A DNA stretch of 47,111 nucleotides from Clostridium sp. D53t1_180928_C8 (lineage in GTDB: Bacteria > Bacillota > Clostridia > Clostridiales > Clostridiaceae). The position numbers and the translations under genes are program-made. Below the pieces are notes generated by a model, which did no database searches, was not told the DNA's origin, and saw only the letters and a program-made list of their open reading frames with translations. Of this stretch, positions 35,747 through 45,121 are shown in pieces; the stretch's first letter is position 1, and each line of letters starts with the position of its first letter. The stretch covers positions 1 through 47,111 of the forward strand of contig NZ_JADPEL010000002.1 in the NCBI RefSeq assembly GCF_015667795.1, written 5' to 3'.

Positions 35747-36580
35747 CTATAGCTGTTCTCTTCTTAAAGAAGATTTTATAAATAGTTCTTCTAAGCTAAC
35801 CTTATCATCATTTTCTAATGAAAGTTTTATTTTATCTAATTCTTTTTCAAAATTATTAATTGATTCAAGTAAATTTTCTTTATTTCCTAAAAACAACTGA
35901 CTCCACAAAGATTCATTTATATTTGCAATTCTAGTTAAATCTCTATAACTATCTCCTATAAATTCTCCTGTATTTCTACCTTCCATATCACTATTTATCA
36001 AAGCTACAGCAAGTGCATGAGGTAATTGACTTGTAAATGCAATCATCTCATCATGATACTTAGGGCATATTCTCTTTACATGCTTAAATCCCATTTTGTA
36101 TGCTAAATTTTCAATTAAATCTAAATTTTTTTCCTTATTTCTATCTATAACTGTTATTAAAAAATTAGCACCTTTAAATACTGTATTTGTTGCATAATCT
36201 ATTCCCTTCTTTTCTCTTCCTGCCATAGGATGAGCAAAAACAAAGTCAATATTTTTAGGTAATATTTCAATTATTTCATTAATAAATAATTGCTTAATTC
36301 CTGTAACATCTGTAATTACTGCACCATCTTTAAAATGTTCTTTATTATTAATAATAAAATTTTTCACTAAATTAGGATAAATAGCTAATACAATTAAATC
36401 AGCCTTTTCAACAATTTCCCTCTCATCTTCATATCCTTCTTTTATAATACCTAAAGCTTTTGCCTTTTTAAGAGTTTCCTTGTTTTTATCTATACCATAA
36501 ACTTCAGTATAACCAGCTTCTTTAAGTGCCATTGCATATCCACCACCAATAACACCAAGCCCTACAATAACAATTCTCAT
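35747..36580 (-). CDS. tyrA: Prephenate dehydrogenase
   Basis: This 277-residue enzyme oxidises and decarboxylates prephenate to 4-hydroxyphenylpyruvate for tyrosine synthesis. It has the NAD fold GLGVIGGGYAMALKEAGY at the start, DVTGIKQ, FAHPMAGREKKGIDYA with the catalytic His, and FTSQLPHALA. No C-terminal ACT domain is present, so feedback control must come from elsewhere. It is the last gene of the aro operon; a hairpin-rich spacer of 135 bases separates it from the second DAHP synthase. AAAGGGGG precedes the ATG. Confidence 0.93.
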   Translation of the reverse strand: MRIVIVGLGVIGGGYAMALKEAGYTEVYGIDKNKETLKKAKALGIIKEGYEDEREIVEKADLIVLAIYPNLVKNFIINNKEHFKDGAVITDVTGIKQLFINEIIEILPKNIDFVFAHPMAGREKKGIDYATNTVFKGANFLITVIDRNKEKNLDLIENLAYKMGFKHVKRICPKYHDEMIAFTSQLPHALAVALINSDMEGRNTGEFIGDSYRDLTRIANINESLWSQLFLGNKENLLESINNFEKELDKIKLSLENDDKVSLEELFIKSSLRREQL

Positions 36581-36599
36581 AATAACCCCCTTTTTATTT

Positions 36600-36710
36600 A
36601 GTTAGGAGTTAGTAATTTTTAGTTTAGTAATTACTTTTTAAAGTTTCTAAAAAGTACATTTTCAACATCTGGTAAACGAGATATTATTCCTTAACTACTA
36701 ACTCCTAACT
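36600..36710. repeat. 15-bp inverted repeat in the aroF-tyrA spacer
   Basis: AGTTAGGAGTTAGTA (36600-36614) and its exact complement (36696-36710) bracket an 81-bp centre. Degenerate relatives of the same TTAGGAGTTAGT motif occur in the other spacers of the operon (39167-39225, 40385-40440, 44955-44985). Confidence 0.7.
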
Positions 36711-36715
36711 GCTAA

Positions 36716-37729
36716 CTATATTGTCTTTCCTTCAATTTCTGCTAAAACTTTTACCTTTTGCATTACTTTATCAAACAATTCTGGTTTAAGTGATTGTTGT
36801 CCATCACTTAATGCACATTGAGGATTATTATGAACTTCTATCATAAGTCCATCTGCTCCTGCTGCTATTGATGCCTTTGCTAGTGGTTCAACTAAATGCC
36901 AGTATCCCGCTGCATGACTTGGATCTACTATTACTGGTAAATGAGATAATCTTTTAACAACTGGAATGGCACTTAAATCTAATGTATTTCTAGTGTAAGG
37001 CTCAAAAGTTCTTATTCCCCTTTCACAAAGAATTATATTCTCATTTCCACCAGCCATTATATATTCAGCACTCATAAGCCATTCTTCTATAGTTGATGAT
37101 AAGCCCCTCTTAAGTAAAATTGGTTTATCAGTTTTACCAAGTTGCTTTAACAAGTCAAAATTTTGCATATTTCTAGCCCCAACTTGAATTACATCAACAT
37201 CTCTTACAAAATCATCAATATAATCTGTAGACATTATTTCTGTAACTATTGGTAACCCAGTTTCTCTTTTTGCAATTTTTAATAAATTTAATCCTTCAAG
37301 CTCTAACCCTTGGAAACTATAAGGTGAGGTTCTTGGTTTAAAAGCCCCCCCTCTTAAGAAGTTCGCTCCTGATTCCTTTACTGATTTAGCTATTTCAATT
37401 ATTTGTTCTTCACTTTCAACAGAACATGGCCCAGCCATAATCCCAAGATGATTTCCACCAACTAAAGTTCCATTTACATTAACTACCGTATCATCTGGCT
37501 TAAATAATCTATTTGCCTTTTTAAAAGGCTCTTCAACCTTTAATACCTTGTCAACTCCATCAAAAGTTAATATCTTATCTGCATCTATACATCTTGTTTC
37601 ACCAACAACACCAATTATGCAAAATGTTGACCCTTGAGAAAGGTTAATACCTAGCCCTAATTTAATTAATTCACCTTCTACATTTTTAATTTCTCTTTCA
37701 CTACATTTAGGATTCATTACAATAATCAT
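36716..37729 (-). CDS. aroF: DAHP synthase (second copy)
   Basis: The 337-residue enzyme condenses phosphoenolpyruvate and erythrose 4-phosphate to DAHP, the first step of the shikimate pathway. It is the type I-beta (KDOPS-like) form with an N-terminal ferredoxin-like regulatory domain (about 1-70) and a barrel carrying GPCSVESEEQI, RGGAFKPRTSPYSFQG, LLKRGLSSTIEEWL and DPSHAAGYW. It is a close paralogue of the copy at 43926-44939. The ATG at 37729 aligns with the start of that copy and has GGAGG ten bases upstream; the ATG at 37738 overlaps that site. Confidence 0.93.
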   Translation of the reverse strand: MIIVMNPKCSEREIKNVEGELIKLGLGINLSQGSTFCIIGVVGETRCIDADKILTFDGVDKVLKVEEPFKKANRLFKPDDTVVNVNGTLVGGNHLGIMAGPCSVESEEQIIEIAKSVKESGANFLRGGAFKPRTSPYSFQGLELEGLNLLKIAKRETGLPIVTEIMSTDYIDDFVRDVDVIQVGARNMQNFDLLKQLGKTDKPILLKRGLSSTIEEWLMSAEYIMAGGNENIILCERGIRTFEPYTRNTLDLSAIPVVKRLSHLPVIVDPSHAAGYWHLVEPLAKASIAAGADGLMIEVHNNPQCALSDGQQSLKPELFDKVMQKVKVLAEIEGKTI

Positions 37730-37828
37730 TCCTACCATACCTCCATACTACTTTTAATTTATATTTTAAATTACTCCTATACTATAAGGAATTTTAAGTT
37801 GTCTTTTAATTTAACTGATAATCAATTT

Positions 37829-38326
37829 TTAAATAAGATTCGCTATCTTATCCACAACCTCATCAAGACTTCCTGTATTTTCAACTCTATAATCACAATA
37901 GTTCTTATAAAGATTATACCTTTCATCATATAATTTATATAATACTTCTTTACCATTTGCTAGTAAAGGTCTCTTTTCAACCTCTATATCACTTAATATA
38001 TTTTCTACTGGTCTATCAATAAAAACTACTATAGAATTATTCTTTAAATACTCTATATTTATCGCTTTTTTAACAACCCCTCCACCTGAAGAAATAATAG
38101 TTTTTCCTTTTTCTCCAAGCTCTCTACATGTTTCAGTTTCTATATTTCTAAAATAATCTTCTCCATTTTTGAATAACTCAATAATAGTTTTTCCTTGTTC
38201 CTTTTCAATATAAAAATCCATGTCAATAAATTCATAATTCAATTTATCCGAAAGTAAATTTCCTACTGTAGTTTTTCCACATCCAGGTAACCCTATCAGT
38301 GTAATACTCTTCTCCATATCCTTCAT
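37829..38326 (-). CDS. aroK: Shikimate kinase
   Basis: This 165-residue enzyme phosphorylates shikimate at O3 with ATP. It has Walker A GLPGCGKTTVG, the shikimate-binding DMDFYIE and RNIETE (Asp and Arg), GGGVV, and the lid RPLLA. The frame is open to 38371, but the ATG at 38326 has AGGAGTG five bases before it and lies just after the aroE stop, so the overlap with aroE disappears. Confidence 0.93.
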   Translation of the reverse strand: MKDMEKSITLIGLPGCGKTTVGNLLSDKLNYEFIDMDFYIEKEQGKTIIELFKNGEDYFRNIETETCRELGEKGKTIISSGGGVVKKAINIEYLKNNSIVVFIDRPVENILSDIEVEKRPLLANGKEVLYKLYDERYNLYKNYCDYRVENTGSLDEVVDKIANLI

Positions 38327-38336
38327 ACTTACACTC

Positions 38337-39152
38337 CTACTTAAAATCTTTTGATATATCATCATATACATAGTTTATTAGTTCTTCACTTATTTCTTTA
38401 TTATTAAATATAGCTTGACTTTTTACTGCCTGCCCAACAAGCATATGCAATCCACCTATAGCAACCTTCCCTTGTTCTGTTGCTAGCTGAAGAAACTTAG
38501 TTTGTGTAGGATTATATACTAAATCTACGGCCACATCATAATTTTTAACTACGTCACCATTAACTACAGATTTATCAATATTAGGATACATTCCAACTGG
38601 TGTTGTATTAATTATTAGATTACCTTTTATTTCATTTAACTCATCATAATTAATTATACATATCCTTTCATTTAACATATTCAAACTAATGCTTTCTGGT
38701 GTCCTACTTACTATATATATTTTCTCTATCTCATTATCTAACAAATAAGTAATTACAGCCTTACAAGCACCACCTGAACCTAGTATAACTGCAGTTTTAT
38801 TTTTTAGTTTAATATTTTTACTCTTAATCATAACTCCAATTCCAAAATAATCAGTGTTATACCCATAAAGTTTATTATCTCTTAACATAACTGTATTAAC
38901 AGCACCTATTCTAGTTGCTTCATCTGAAATATAATCTAAATATTTCATTATACTTTCTTTATATGGAATTGTAACATTAAACCCATTTATCTTAAGTAAT
39001 TTTACTGCCTCTACAAAATCTTCTAATCTATCTTTAGGAATTTCAAATAATTTATATGCACCTTCAGTATTATTTTTTTCTAGTATCATCTTATTGATTC
39101 TTGGAGATAAACTATGCCCTAACTTTTCACCTAATAATCCATAGAACTGCAT
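38337..39152 (-). CDS. aroE: Shikimate dehydrogenase (biosynthetic)
   Basis: The 271-residue enzyme reduces 3-dehydroshikimate to shikimate. It has GHSLSPRIN, the catalytic TIPYK (Lys65), NTDYFG with the substrate Asp, GSGGACKA and GLHMLVGQA. These are the canonical AroE forms and differ from the YdiB-type protein at 14901-15770, which supports separate roles. AAAGGGGGTG precedes the ATG. It lies 62 bases after pheA and 10 before aroK. Confidence 0.93.
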   Translation of the reverse strand: MQFYGLLGEKLGHSLSPRINKMILEKNNTEGAYKLFEIPKDRLEDFVEAVKLLKINGFNVTIPYKESIMKYLDYISDEATRIGAVNTVMLRDNKLYGYNTDYFGIGVMIKSKNIKLKNKTAVILGSGGACKAVITYLLDNEIEKIYIVSRTPESISLNMLNERICIINYDELNEIKGNLIINTTPVGMYPNIDKSVVNGDVVKNYDVAVDLVYNPTQTKFLQLATEQGKVAIGGLHMLVGQAVKSQAIFNNKEISEELINYVYDDISKDFK

Positions 39153-39213
39153 TTAAACACCCCCTTTAATTAGCTGATAGTTTTTAGTTTAAGGTAAAAC
39201 CCTTTTATAGTTC

Positions 39214-40371
39214 CTAACAACTAACCTTCTTGTAGTTTCCAAGCAATTTGAAGTATTCACTTTTTCCTTCGATTAACTTAATTGCTTTTTTTACGTCTTC
39301 ACTTTCTACATTACCTTCAAAATCTACATATAAAAGATATTGCCAAGGTTCATTTTTACTTGGTCTTGATTCTATCTTAAGCATATTAATATTATTTTCT
39401 GCAAAATGTCTTAAAAGATTATATAAAGTACCTGACTTATCATCTAATGAAAATACCACTGTAATTTTATTACATTCATTTGATGATTCTAGCTTTCTTC
39501 CTATTATAATAAACTTTGTATGATTATTATCCCTATCATTTATTGCCTTTTTGATTACATCTAATCCATATATTTCTGCTGCTCTTAAGCTTGCAATAGC
39601 AGCCTTTGATTTATCATTAAGTTCTGAAATATATTTAGCACTTATTGCTGTATTATGAAATGGTATAAGCTTTAAGTTATTACAACTACTTAAAAACTCC
39701 ATACTTTGCTCAAAGCCTTGAGGATGAGAATATACTTCTTTTATATCCTCAAGTTTAGTCCCTTTGACTCCAATTAAGTTCTGGTCTATTTTTATACACT
39801 CTTCTCCAACTATATATAGACCATACTTAGCTAATAAATCATAAACAGTAGTTATTGCTCCTGTACATGAGTTTTCTATTGGTACTATTCCATAATCAAT
39901 TTTATTATTTTTTAAAGCTAAAAATACATCTTCAAATTCTTCATAATCTGTAGTTGTATGATTTTCACCAAAATATTTAATCATTGCCTCTTCACTAAAA
40001 GAACCCTTAACACCTTGATAACCAATCTTAATATTATCTAAAGTTATTTTACTTTCATTATTTGATATATTTTCTTCTATTAAATCTCTACTGATATCTT
40101 TATTAGAATTAAACCTCTCTCCTTGAAGACTCCTACTTAACTCCATTAAATTAGCAAAAAATTTTTCTGTAAGCTTTGAATATTCTTTATTATTAAGCCT
40201 ATTAACATTATTTTCTATAACTTCAGCTTCTCTAGCTTCATTAAGAATAGGAATATTATTTTCTATTTTATATTCTGCTACCTTTATTGCAACATCCATT
40301 CTTCTTTCAAATAACTCAACTAACTCTTTATCTATCTTATCAATTTCTTTCCTACATTCTGAAAGATCCAC
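39214..40371 (-). CDS. pheA: Chorismate mutase / prephenate dehydratase (P-protein)
   Basis: This protein, about 385 residues, joins an AroQ-type chorismate mutase (about 1-85, CRKEIDKIDKELVELFERRM), a prephenate dehydratase domain (IGYQGVKGSFSEEA, PIENSCTGAITTVYDLL, THTKF-like NHTKFIIIG) and an ACT domain (about 300-380, ESRPSKNEPWQYLLYVD). It makes phenylpyruvate for phenylalanine; the ACT domain gives feedback inhibition by Phe. An AAGGGTGGTG site favours a GTG start at 40371, four codons inside the longest frame (GTG 40383). Confidence 0.9.
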   Translation of the reverse strand: MDLSECRKEIDKIDKELVELFERRMDVAIKVAEYKIENNIPILNEAREAEVIENNVNRLNNKEYSKLTEKFFANLMELSRSLQGERFNSNKDISRDLIEENISNNESKITLDNIKIGYQGVKGSFSEEAMIKYFGENHTTTDYEEFEDVFLALKNNKIDYGIVPIENSCTGAITTVYDLLAKYGLYIVGEECIKIDQNLIGVKGTKLEDIKEVYSHPQGFEQSMEFLSSCNNLKLIPFHNTAISAKYISELNDKSKAAIASLRAAEIYGLDVIKKAINDRDNNHTKFIIIGRKLESSNECNKITVVFSLDDKSGTLYNLLRHFAENNINMLKIESRPSKNEPWQYLLYVDFEGNVESEDVKKAIKLIEGKSEYFKLLGNYKKVSC

Positions 40372-40421
40372 ATTATTCACCACCCTTATTTAGTTACAAG
40401 TTTCAAGTTTATCAATATTTT

Positions 40422-41498
40422 TTAACTCCTAACTAACTCTAATATTCCAATAGCTGTTACCGCTTCTATAACTGGAAGCGCCCTTTGAACTATACATGGA
40501 TCATGTCTTCCTTCTATACTAAGTCTAGTTTCTTTCATAGTTGCTATATTAACAGTATTTTGTTCCTTGAATATTGATGCTGTTGGCTTAATTGCAACCT
40601 TAAAAATTATTGGCATTCCGTTAGTTATTCCACCTAAAACTCCACCATTATTATTGGTTCTTGTTTTAATATTTTTACCATCTAAATAATACTCGTCATT
40701 AGCTTCCGAGCCTCTCATTCTAGAAATATCGAAGCCTTTTCCAAATTCAATTCCCTTAACTGCTGGAACCGAAAACATTAAATGAGATAATGTTGATTCC
40801 ACCGAATCAAAAAACGGATTACCAACTCCAGGCTTTATACCTAAAACTGCACATTCTATAGTTCCACCAATAGAATCCATATCCTTTCTTGCATTCATAA
40901 CTTCTTCTCTCATAGAATCTTCTAAGGATGAATTAATTAAAGGTAATTCTTTTCCCTTAAACGATTCTATTAATTCTTCAGTTATATCACTTTCTAAAAA
41001 GCTTTTATCTTTAACATTTCCTATAGAATTAACATGTGCTGAAATTATTATTCCATTTGCTTCTAATATTTGCTTACAAATAGCTCCTGCAAATACTAAA
41101 GGTGCAGTAATTCTTCCCGAAAAATGACCTCCACCCCTGTAATCATTAAATCCATCATACCTCATAGCACCTGTATAATCTGCATGTCCTGGTCTCATTA
41201 CATCTTTAAGCTTTGAATAATCCTTAGATTTTGTATTAGAATTTCTTATTATTGCACAAAGTGGTGTTCCTGTAGTTTTTCCTTCAAAATATCCACTTAA
41301 TATTTCTGGAATATCCCCTTCTTTTCTTGGCGTCGATAGTGGACTTTTCCCTGGGGCTCTTCTTGCCATTTCTATCATTACCTTATCCATATCAATAAGA
41401 AATCCTGAAGGTAATCCATCAATATTAATTCCTATTGCATTTCCATGAGATTCTCCAAAAATAGATATTCTTATATTATTTCCCCACATTCCACTCAT
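40422..41498 (-). CDS. aroC: Chorismate synthase
   Basis: The 358-residue enzyme forms chorismate from EPSP with reduced FMN. It starts MSGMWGNNIRISIFGESHG and has GKSPLSTPRKEGD, RPGHADYTG, RGGGHFSGRITA and EGRHDPCIVQRALP. The ATG at 41498 is preferred over 41504 because AGGAGG lies eight bases before it. It overlaps the end of aroA by 23 bases, so translation is coupled. Confidence 0.95.
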   Translation of the reverse strand: MSGMWGNNIRISIFGESHGNAIGINIDGLPSGFLIDMDKVMIEMARRAPGKSPLSTPRKEGDIPEILSGYFEGKTTGTPLCAIIRNSNTKSKDYSKLKDVMRPGHADYTGAMRYDGFNDYRGGGHFSGRITAPLVFAGAICKQILEANGIIISAHVNSIGNVKDKSFLESDITEELIESFKGKELPLINSSLEDSMREEVMNARKDMDSIGGTIECAVLGIKPGVGNPFFDSVESTLSHLMFSVPAVKGIEFGKGFDISRMRGSEANDEYYLDGKNIKTRTNNNGGVLGGITNGMPIIFKVAIKPTASIFKEQNTVNIATMKETRLSIEGRHDPCIVQRALPVIEAVTAIGILELVRS

Positions 41499-42771
41499 GT
41501 ACATTTCCTCCTAAAGCTTTAAAATCATCAAAGAAATTTGGATAAGATTTTGCTATACATTCATAATCTTTTATTACTATCGGCTCTTCGCATCTTGTAG
41601 AAGCAATTGCTAAAGTCATTGCTATTCTATGATCTTTATTACTCCATACTTCTACTCCACCTTGAAATTTTTCTACTCCTGTAACTATTAATCCATCTTC
41701 TTTTTCAATTATTTTAGCCCCTAATTTATTTAACTCTGATGTTACTGCAGCAAGCCTATCACATTCTTTAATTCTTAATCTTCCTGCATTTATTATTTCT
41801 GTTGTACCTTTTGTTAAAGCAGCTACAGCTGTAAGTACAGGTATAATATCTGGACACTGACTTCCATCAATTACTGTACTCTTTAACTCTCCATTAAGAG
41901 TAGCACTTACCCCTATGTCATTTGCTTCAAATAAAACATTCATTCTTTCTAAGATATCAATTACTTCCTTATCACCTTGAAGAGAATTTAAATCTAAATC
42001 CTTACATAATACATCATTACCTAACGCATCTGCTGATAAGAAAAATGCTGCTTGAGAATAATCTCCCTCAACACGATAATTTCTTGCCTTATATTTTTGA
42101 TTTCCCCTAATAATAAACTCTCTATAATCATTATTAATTACTTCTATTCCAAAATCACTCATTGCTCTTAATGTTAAATCAATATATCCCTTAGATTCCA
42201 TTTCAGTAGTAATTATAATTTTAGAATCTTCATTTAATAGTGGTAATGTAAATAATAAACCAGTTATGAATTGAGAACTTACATTACCTTCTACTTCAAA
42301 TACTCCTGGCTTTAACTCTCCATTTATAACTAAGTTAAGGTTGCCTTCTTCATAAGAATATTCAATTCCCTGATTATCAAATATATTATAATAAGTAGTT
42401 AATGGCCTTTTTCCTAAATTACCCCTACCTATAAATTTATTGCTTCCTTTAAATAACAATGAAATAGGAACTAAAAATCTTAATGTTGATCCAGATTCAT
42501 TACAATCAATGATTCTACTCTCCTGTGGCTTTTTAGGATTTCCATATACCCCTATTACCTCTATATGATTTTTATATTTTACTATTGTAGCTCCCAATGA
42601 ATTCATCGCAGCAATAGTTGCTATAATATCATCTGAATAATCTATATTTTCTATAATACATAATCCATCACTTAATGCTGCACAAATAATTGCTCTATGT
42701 GCCATACTTTTTGAAGGAGGAATTTTAACTTCTCCTTTTAGTTTAGATGGAACTAACTTTAAATCTGCCAT
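41476..42771 (-). CDS. aroA: EPSP synthase (3-phosphoshikimate 1-carboxyvinyltransferase)
   Basis: This 431-residue enzyme transfers enolpyruvyl from PEP to shikimate 3-phosphate. It shows PPSKSMAHRAIICAALS, the LGATIV hinge, NESGSTLRFLVPISL, GNLGKRPL (a variant of the usual GDxSLxxRPM), the KECDRL-like RIKECDRLAA and KDHRIAM. GGAGGAAG precedes the ATG. A very GC-rich hairpin lies between aroB and this gene. Confidence 0.95.
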   Translation of the reverse strand: MADLKLVPSKLKGEVKIPPSKSMAHRAIICAALSDGLCIIENIDYSDDIIATIAAMNSLGATIVKYKNHIEVIGVYGNPKKPQESRIIDCNESGSTLRFLVPISLLFKGSNKFIGRGNLGKRPLTTYYNIFDNQGIEYSYEEGNLNLVINGELKPGVFEVEGNVSSQFITGLLFTLPLLNEDSKIIITTEMESKGYIDLTLRAMSDFGIEVINNDYREFIIRGNQKYKARNYRVEGDYSQAAFFLSADALGNDVLCKDLDLNSLQGDKEVIDILERMNVLFEANDIGVSATLNGELKSTVIDGSQCPDIIPVLTAVAALTKGTTEIINAGRLRIKECDRLAAVTSELNKLGAKIIEKEDGLIVTGVEKFQGGVEVWSNKDHRIAMTLAIASTRCEEPIVIKDYECIAKSYPNFFDDFKALGGNVHEWNVGK

Positions 42772-42800
42772 ATCACACTTCCTCCATTGTTCCGGTATCT

Positions 42801-42835
42801 TGCCCCAGGGGCGCCCCAGAGGCGCCCCTGGGGCA
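42801..42835. repeat. GC-only-like hairpin between aroB and aroA
   Basis: TGCCCCAGGGGCGCC (42801-42815) and its exact complement (42821-42835) form a 15-bp stem with a 5-nt loop. Thirty of the thirty-five bases are G or C or nearly so, in DNA that is otherwise strongly AT-rich. It starts five bases after the aroB stop codon. No T tract follows on the minus strand, so it is not a standard terminator. Confidence 0.85.
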
Positions 42836-42839
42836 CCTG

Positions 42840-43886
42840 TTAATTTAAAAATTCTGCCGTTGTTTTATAAATTTTAGAATTTCCTATTTTCTTTAATATA
42901 ATAATATTTAGTTCTTTACCTAATTTTTTCTTATCTAAATTAATTGCTTCTAATATATCTCTTACTTTAACATCCATTTCATATGGAAGGTTATACCTTA
43001 TTAAAATATCTTTAATTCTTTGAGCTGTACCCTTTTTAGTTAATCCTTTTTCCTCACTAATTTTACTTATTACGTACATTCCAATAGCAACACCCTCACC
43101 ATGACTATACTTAGTATAATTATAATGTTGTTCTATTGCATGACCTAAAGTATGCCCAAAGTTTAAAAGCATTCTTTCCCCTTTATCTTTTTCATCATTT
43201 TCCACAACCCGTCTTTTAATATCACAACATTTGTGGATAACCAATTCCATATTGTTTATTAATTGTTGATTATTTTCCATTTTTTCAAGATACTCAAAAA
43301 ACTCTTTATCTTTAATACATCCATACTTAATTACTTCTGCCATTCCATCTATAAAAAATCTATCTTCTAAAGTATTTAAAACCTCTGGATCTATTAATAC
43401 ACATTTTGGGTGATAAAAACTACCTACTAAGTTTTTTCCCCTATCTAAATCCACTGCAACTTTACCCCCAACACTGCTATCAACTTGTGCTAAAAGTGAT
43501 GTAGGTATTTGAATAAAATCTACTCCTCTTAAATATGTAGAAGCTATAAAACCTGCTAAATCACCTATAACTCCTCCACCTAAAGCAATTATTAAATCAC
43601 TTCTAGTTAAATTAAAGTCTAGAAGTTCATTATATACAATAGGTAGTTTATTGAAATTTTTAGTTTCCTCACCAGGCTTTAATGATAATACCTTAACTTC
43701 AAAATCACTATTCATTAATTGATTACTAACCGTTCTACCATAATATTTATTTACATTATCATCAGTAATAATAAATATTTTTTTTCCCTTGTATACCTTC
43801 TTTATTTCTTCAGAAACCTTATTAATAATTCCTTTTTTAATAATTATAGGATAACTTCTTTCCTTTAAATCAACTACTAATTCCAT
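42840..43886 (-). CDS. aroB: 3-dehydroquinate synthase
   Basis: This 348-residue NAD- and metal-dependent enzyme turns DAHP into 3-dehydroquinate. It has [41 protein letters not shown], the metal site MAEVIKYG with a Glu, [25 protein letters not shown] with the His ligands, and the C-terminal [17 protein letters not shown] precedes the ATG. It follows the first DAHP synthase by 39 bases. Confidence 0.95.
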   Translation of the reverse strand: MELVVDLKERSYPIIIKKGIINKVSEEIKKVYKGKKIFIITDDNVNKYYGRTVSNQLMNSDFEVKVLSLKPGEETKNFNKLPIVYNELLDFNLTRSDLIIALGGGVIGDLAGFIASTYLRGVDFIQIPTSLLAQVDSSVGGKVAVDLDRGKNLVGSFYHPKCVLIDPEVLNTLEDRFFIDGMAEVIKYGCIKDKEFFEYLEKMENNQQLINNMELVIHKCCDIKRRVVENDEKDKGERMLLNFGHTLGHAIEQHYNYTKYSHGEGVAIGMYVISKISEEKGLTKKGTAQRIKDILIRYNLPYEMDVKVRDILEAINLDKKKLGKELNIIILKKIGNSKIYKTTAEFLN

Positions 43887-43925
43887 ACTACTATCCTTCC
43901 TATACTTTAATACGTAAAAATATAA

Positions 43926-44939
43926 CTAAATTTCTCTTCCAACCGCTGCTGCTATCATCTTTAAGTCTTCCATTAACTTTGCAAATACGTCTGGTTTTAA
44001 TGATTGTTGCCCATCACATAATGCCTTTTGAGGATCATTGTGTACTTCAATTATAAGCCCATCAGCTCCAACTGCAACTGCTGCTTTTGCTAAAGGTTCT
44101 ACCATCCACCATTTTCCTGCAGAATGACTTGGATCAATTACAACTGGTAAATGACTTAATTTTTTAATTGCTGGTACTGCACTTAAGTCCAAAGTATTTC
44201 TAGTATATGTTTCAAATGTTCTTATTCCTCTTTCACAAAGAATAACTTGTTCATTTCCACCAGCCATAATGTATTCTGCACTCATTAATAACTCTTCTAT
44301 TGTTGCTGATAAGCCTCTCTTTAACAGTATTGGTTTATTTACTTTTCCTAATTCCTTTAATAAATCAAAGTTTTGCATATTTCTTGCACCCACTTGAATT
44401 ATATCAGCTTTTTCAACAAATGTTTCTATATCATATGGTGACATAAGCTCTGTCACTATTGGTAATCCTGTTTTAGCTTTTGCTTCATTTAATAAATCTA
44501 AACCTTCATATTTTAATCCTTGGAAACTGTAAGGAGAGGTTCTTGGTTTAAATGCTCCACCTCTTAAAAAACCTGCCCCATGTTTTTTAACTTCATCAGC
44601 TACTAAAGTTATTTGATCCTTACTTTCAACTGAACAAGGTCCTGCTATTACAGCTATTTTATTTCCTCCAATGGTATGTCCATTAACGTCAATTACTGTG
44701 TTTTCTGGATGAAATAATCTATTCGCCTTCTTAAAAGGTTCTTGAACATGCATTACCCTTTCAACATTAGGATTTGCTTCAATATATGATGGGTCTATTC
44801 TTGTTGTATCCCCAACTAATCCTAATATACTCATTTCAGTTCCTATTACAGGATTAACCGTAACCCCTAAAGATTCTAGTTTTCTTGTTATTTTTGTTAT
44901 TTCCTCATTGCTTGTTTTTGGTTTTAAAATTACTACCAT
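43926..44939 (-). CDS. aroF: DAHP synthase (first copy, head of the operon)
   Basis: The 337-residue type I-beta DAHP synthase has an N-terminal ferredoxin-like domain (about 1-70, ESLGVTVNPVIGTEMSILGL), a linker with VQEPFKKANRLFHP, and the barrel: GPCSVESKDQI, RGGAFKPRTSPYSFQG, LLKRGLSATIEELL, DPSHSAGKWW. The N-terminal domain carries feedback sites for Tyr or Phe in relatives. Its neighbour copy at 36716 is clearly related, so the two may respond to different end products. AAAGGGGG precedes the ATG. An attenuator lies upstream. Confidence 0.95.
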   Translation of the reverse strand: MVVILKPKTSNEEITKITRKLESLGVTVNPVIGTEMSILGLVGDTTRIDPSYIEANPNVERVMHVQEPFKKANRLFHPENTVIDVNGHTIGGNKIAVIAGPCSVESKDQITLVADEVKKHGAGFLRGGAFKPRTSPYSFQGLKYEGLDLLNEAKAKTGLPIVTELMSPYDIETFVEKADIIQVGARNMQNFDLLKELGKVNKPILLKRGLSATIEELLMSAEYIMAGGNEQVILCERGIRTFETYTRNTLDLSAVPAIKKLSHLPVVIDPSHSAGKWWMVEPLAKAAVAVGADGLIIEVHNDPQKALCDGQQSLKPDVFAKLMEDLKMIAAAVGREI

Positions 44940-45091
44940 TTAAATTGCCCCCTTTAAATTATTTAGGAGTTATTAGTTCTACTAGCTCGTATACTATTCT
45001 CCTTAACATTTTTTTATATGAAACACCTTCTCCCTTAAGATCGAATGTGTAACTTCAACTAACCAAATTAAAAATTTGCAGTTTCAGTTAT

Positions 45092-45121
45092 AAAAAAAAG
45101 AGAACCCTTAATGAGTTCTCT
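45092..45121 (-). terminator. Attenuator terminator of the aro operon
   Basis: On the minus strand AGAGAACUC (45121-45113), loop AUUAA and GGGUUCUCU (45107-45099) form nine pairs including one G-U, followed by a run of U. It lies between the leader ORF and aroF and would abort transcription before the operon. Confidence 0.85.

Noticed and set aside
44959-45009. Second mini-ORF (16 aa) between the attenuator and aroF
   Set aside because: It has no well-placed ribosome site and no unusual composition, and it overlaps a degenerate repeat.
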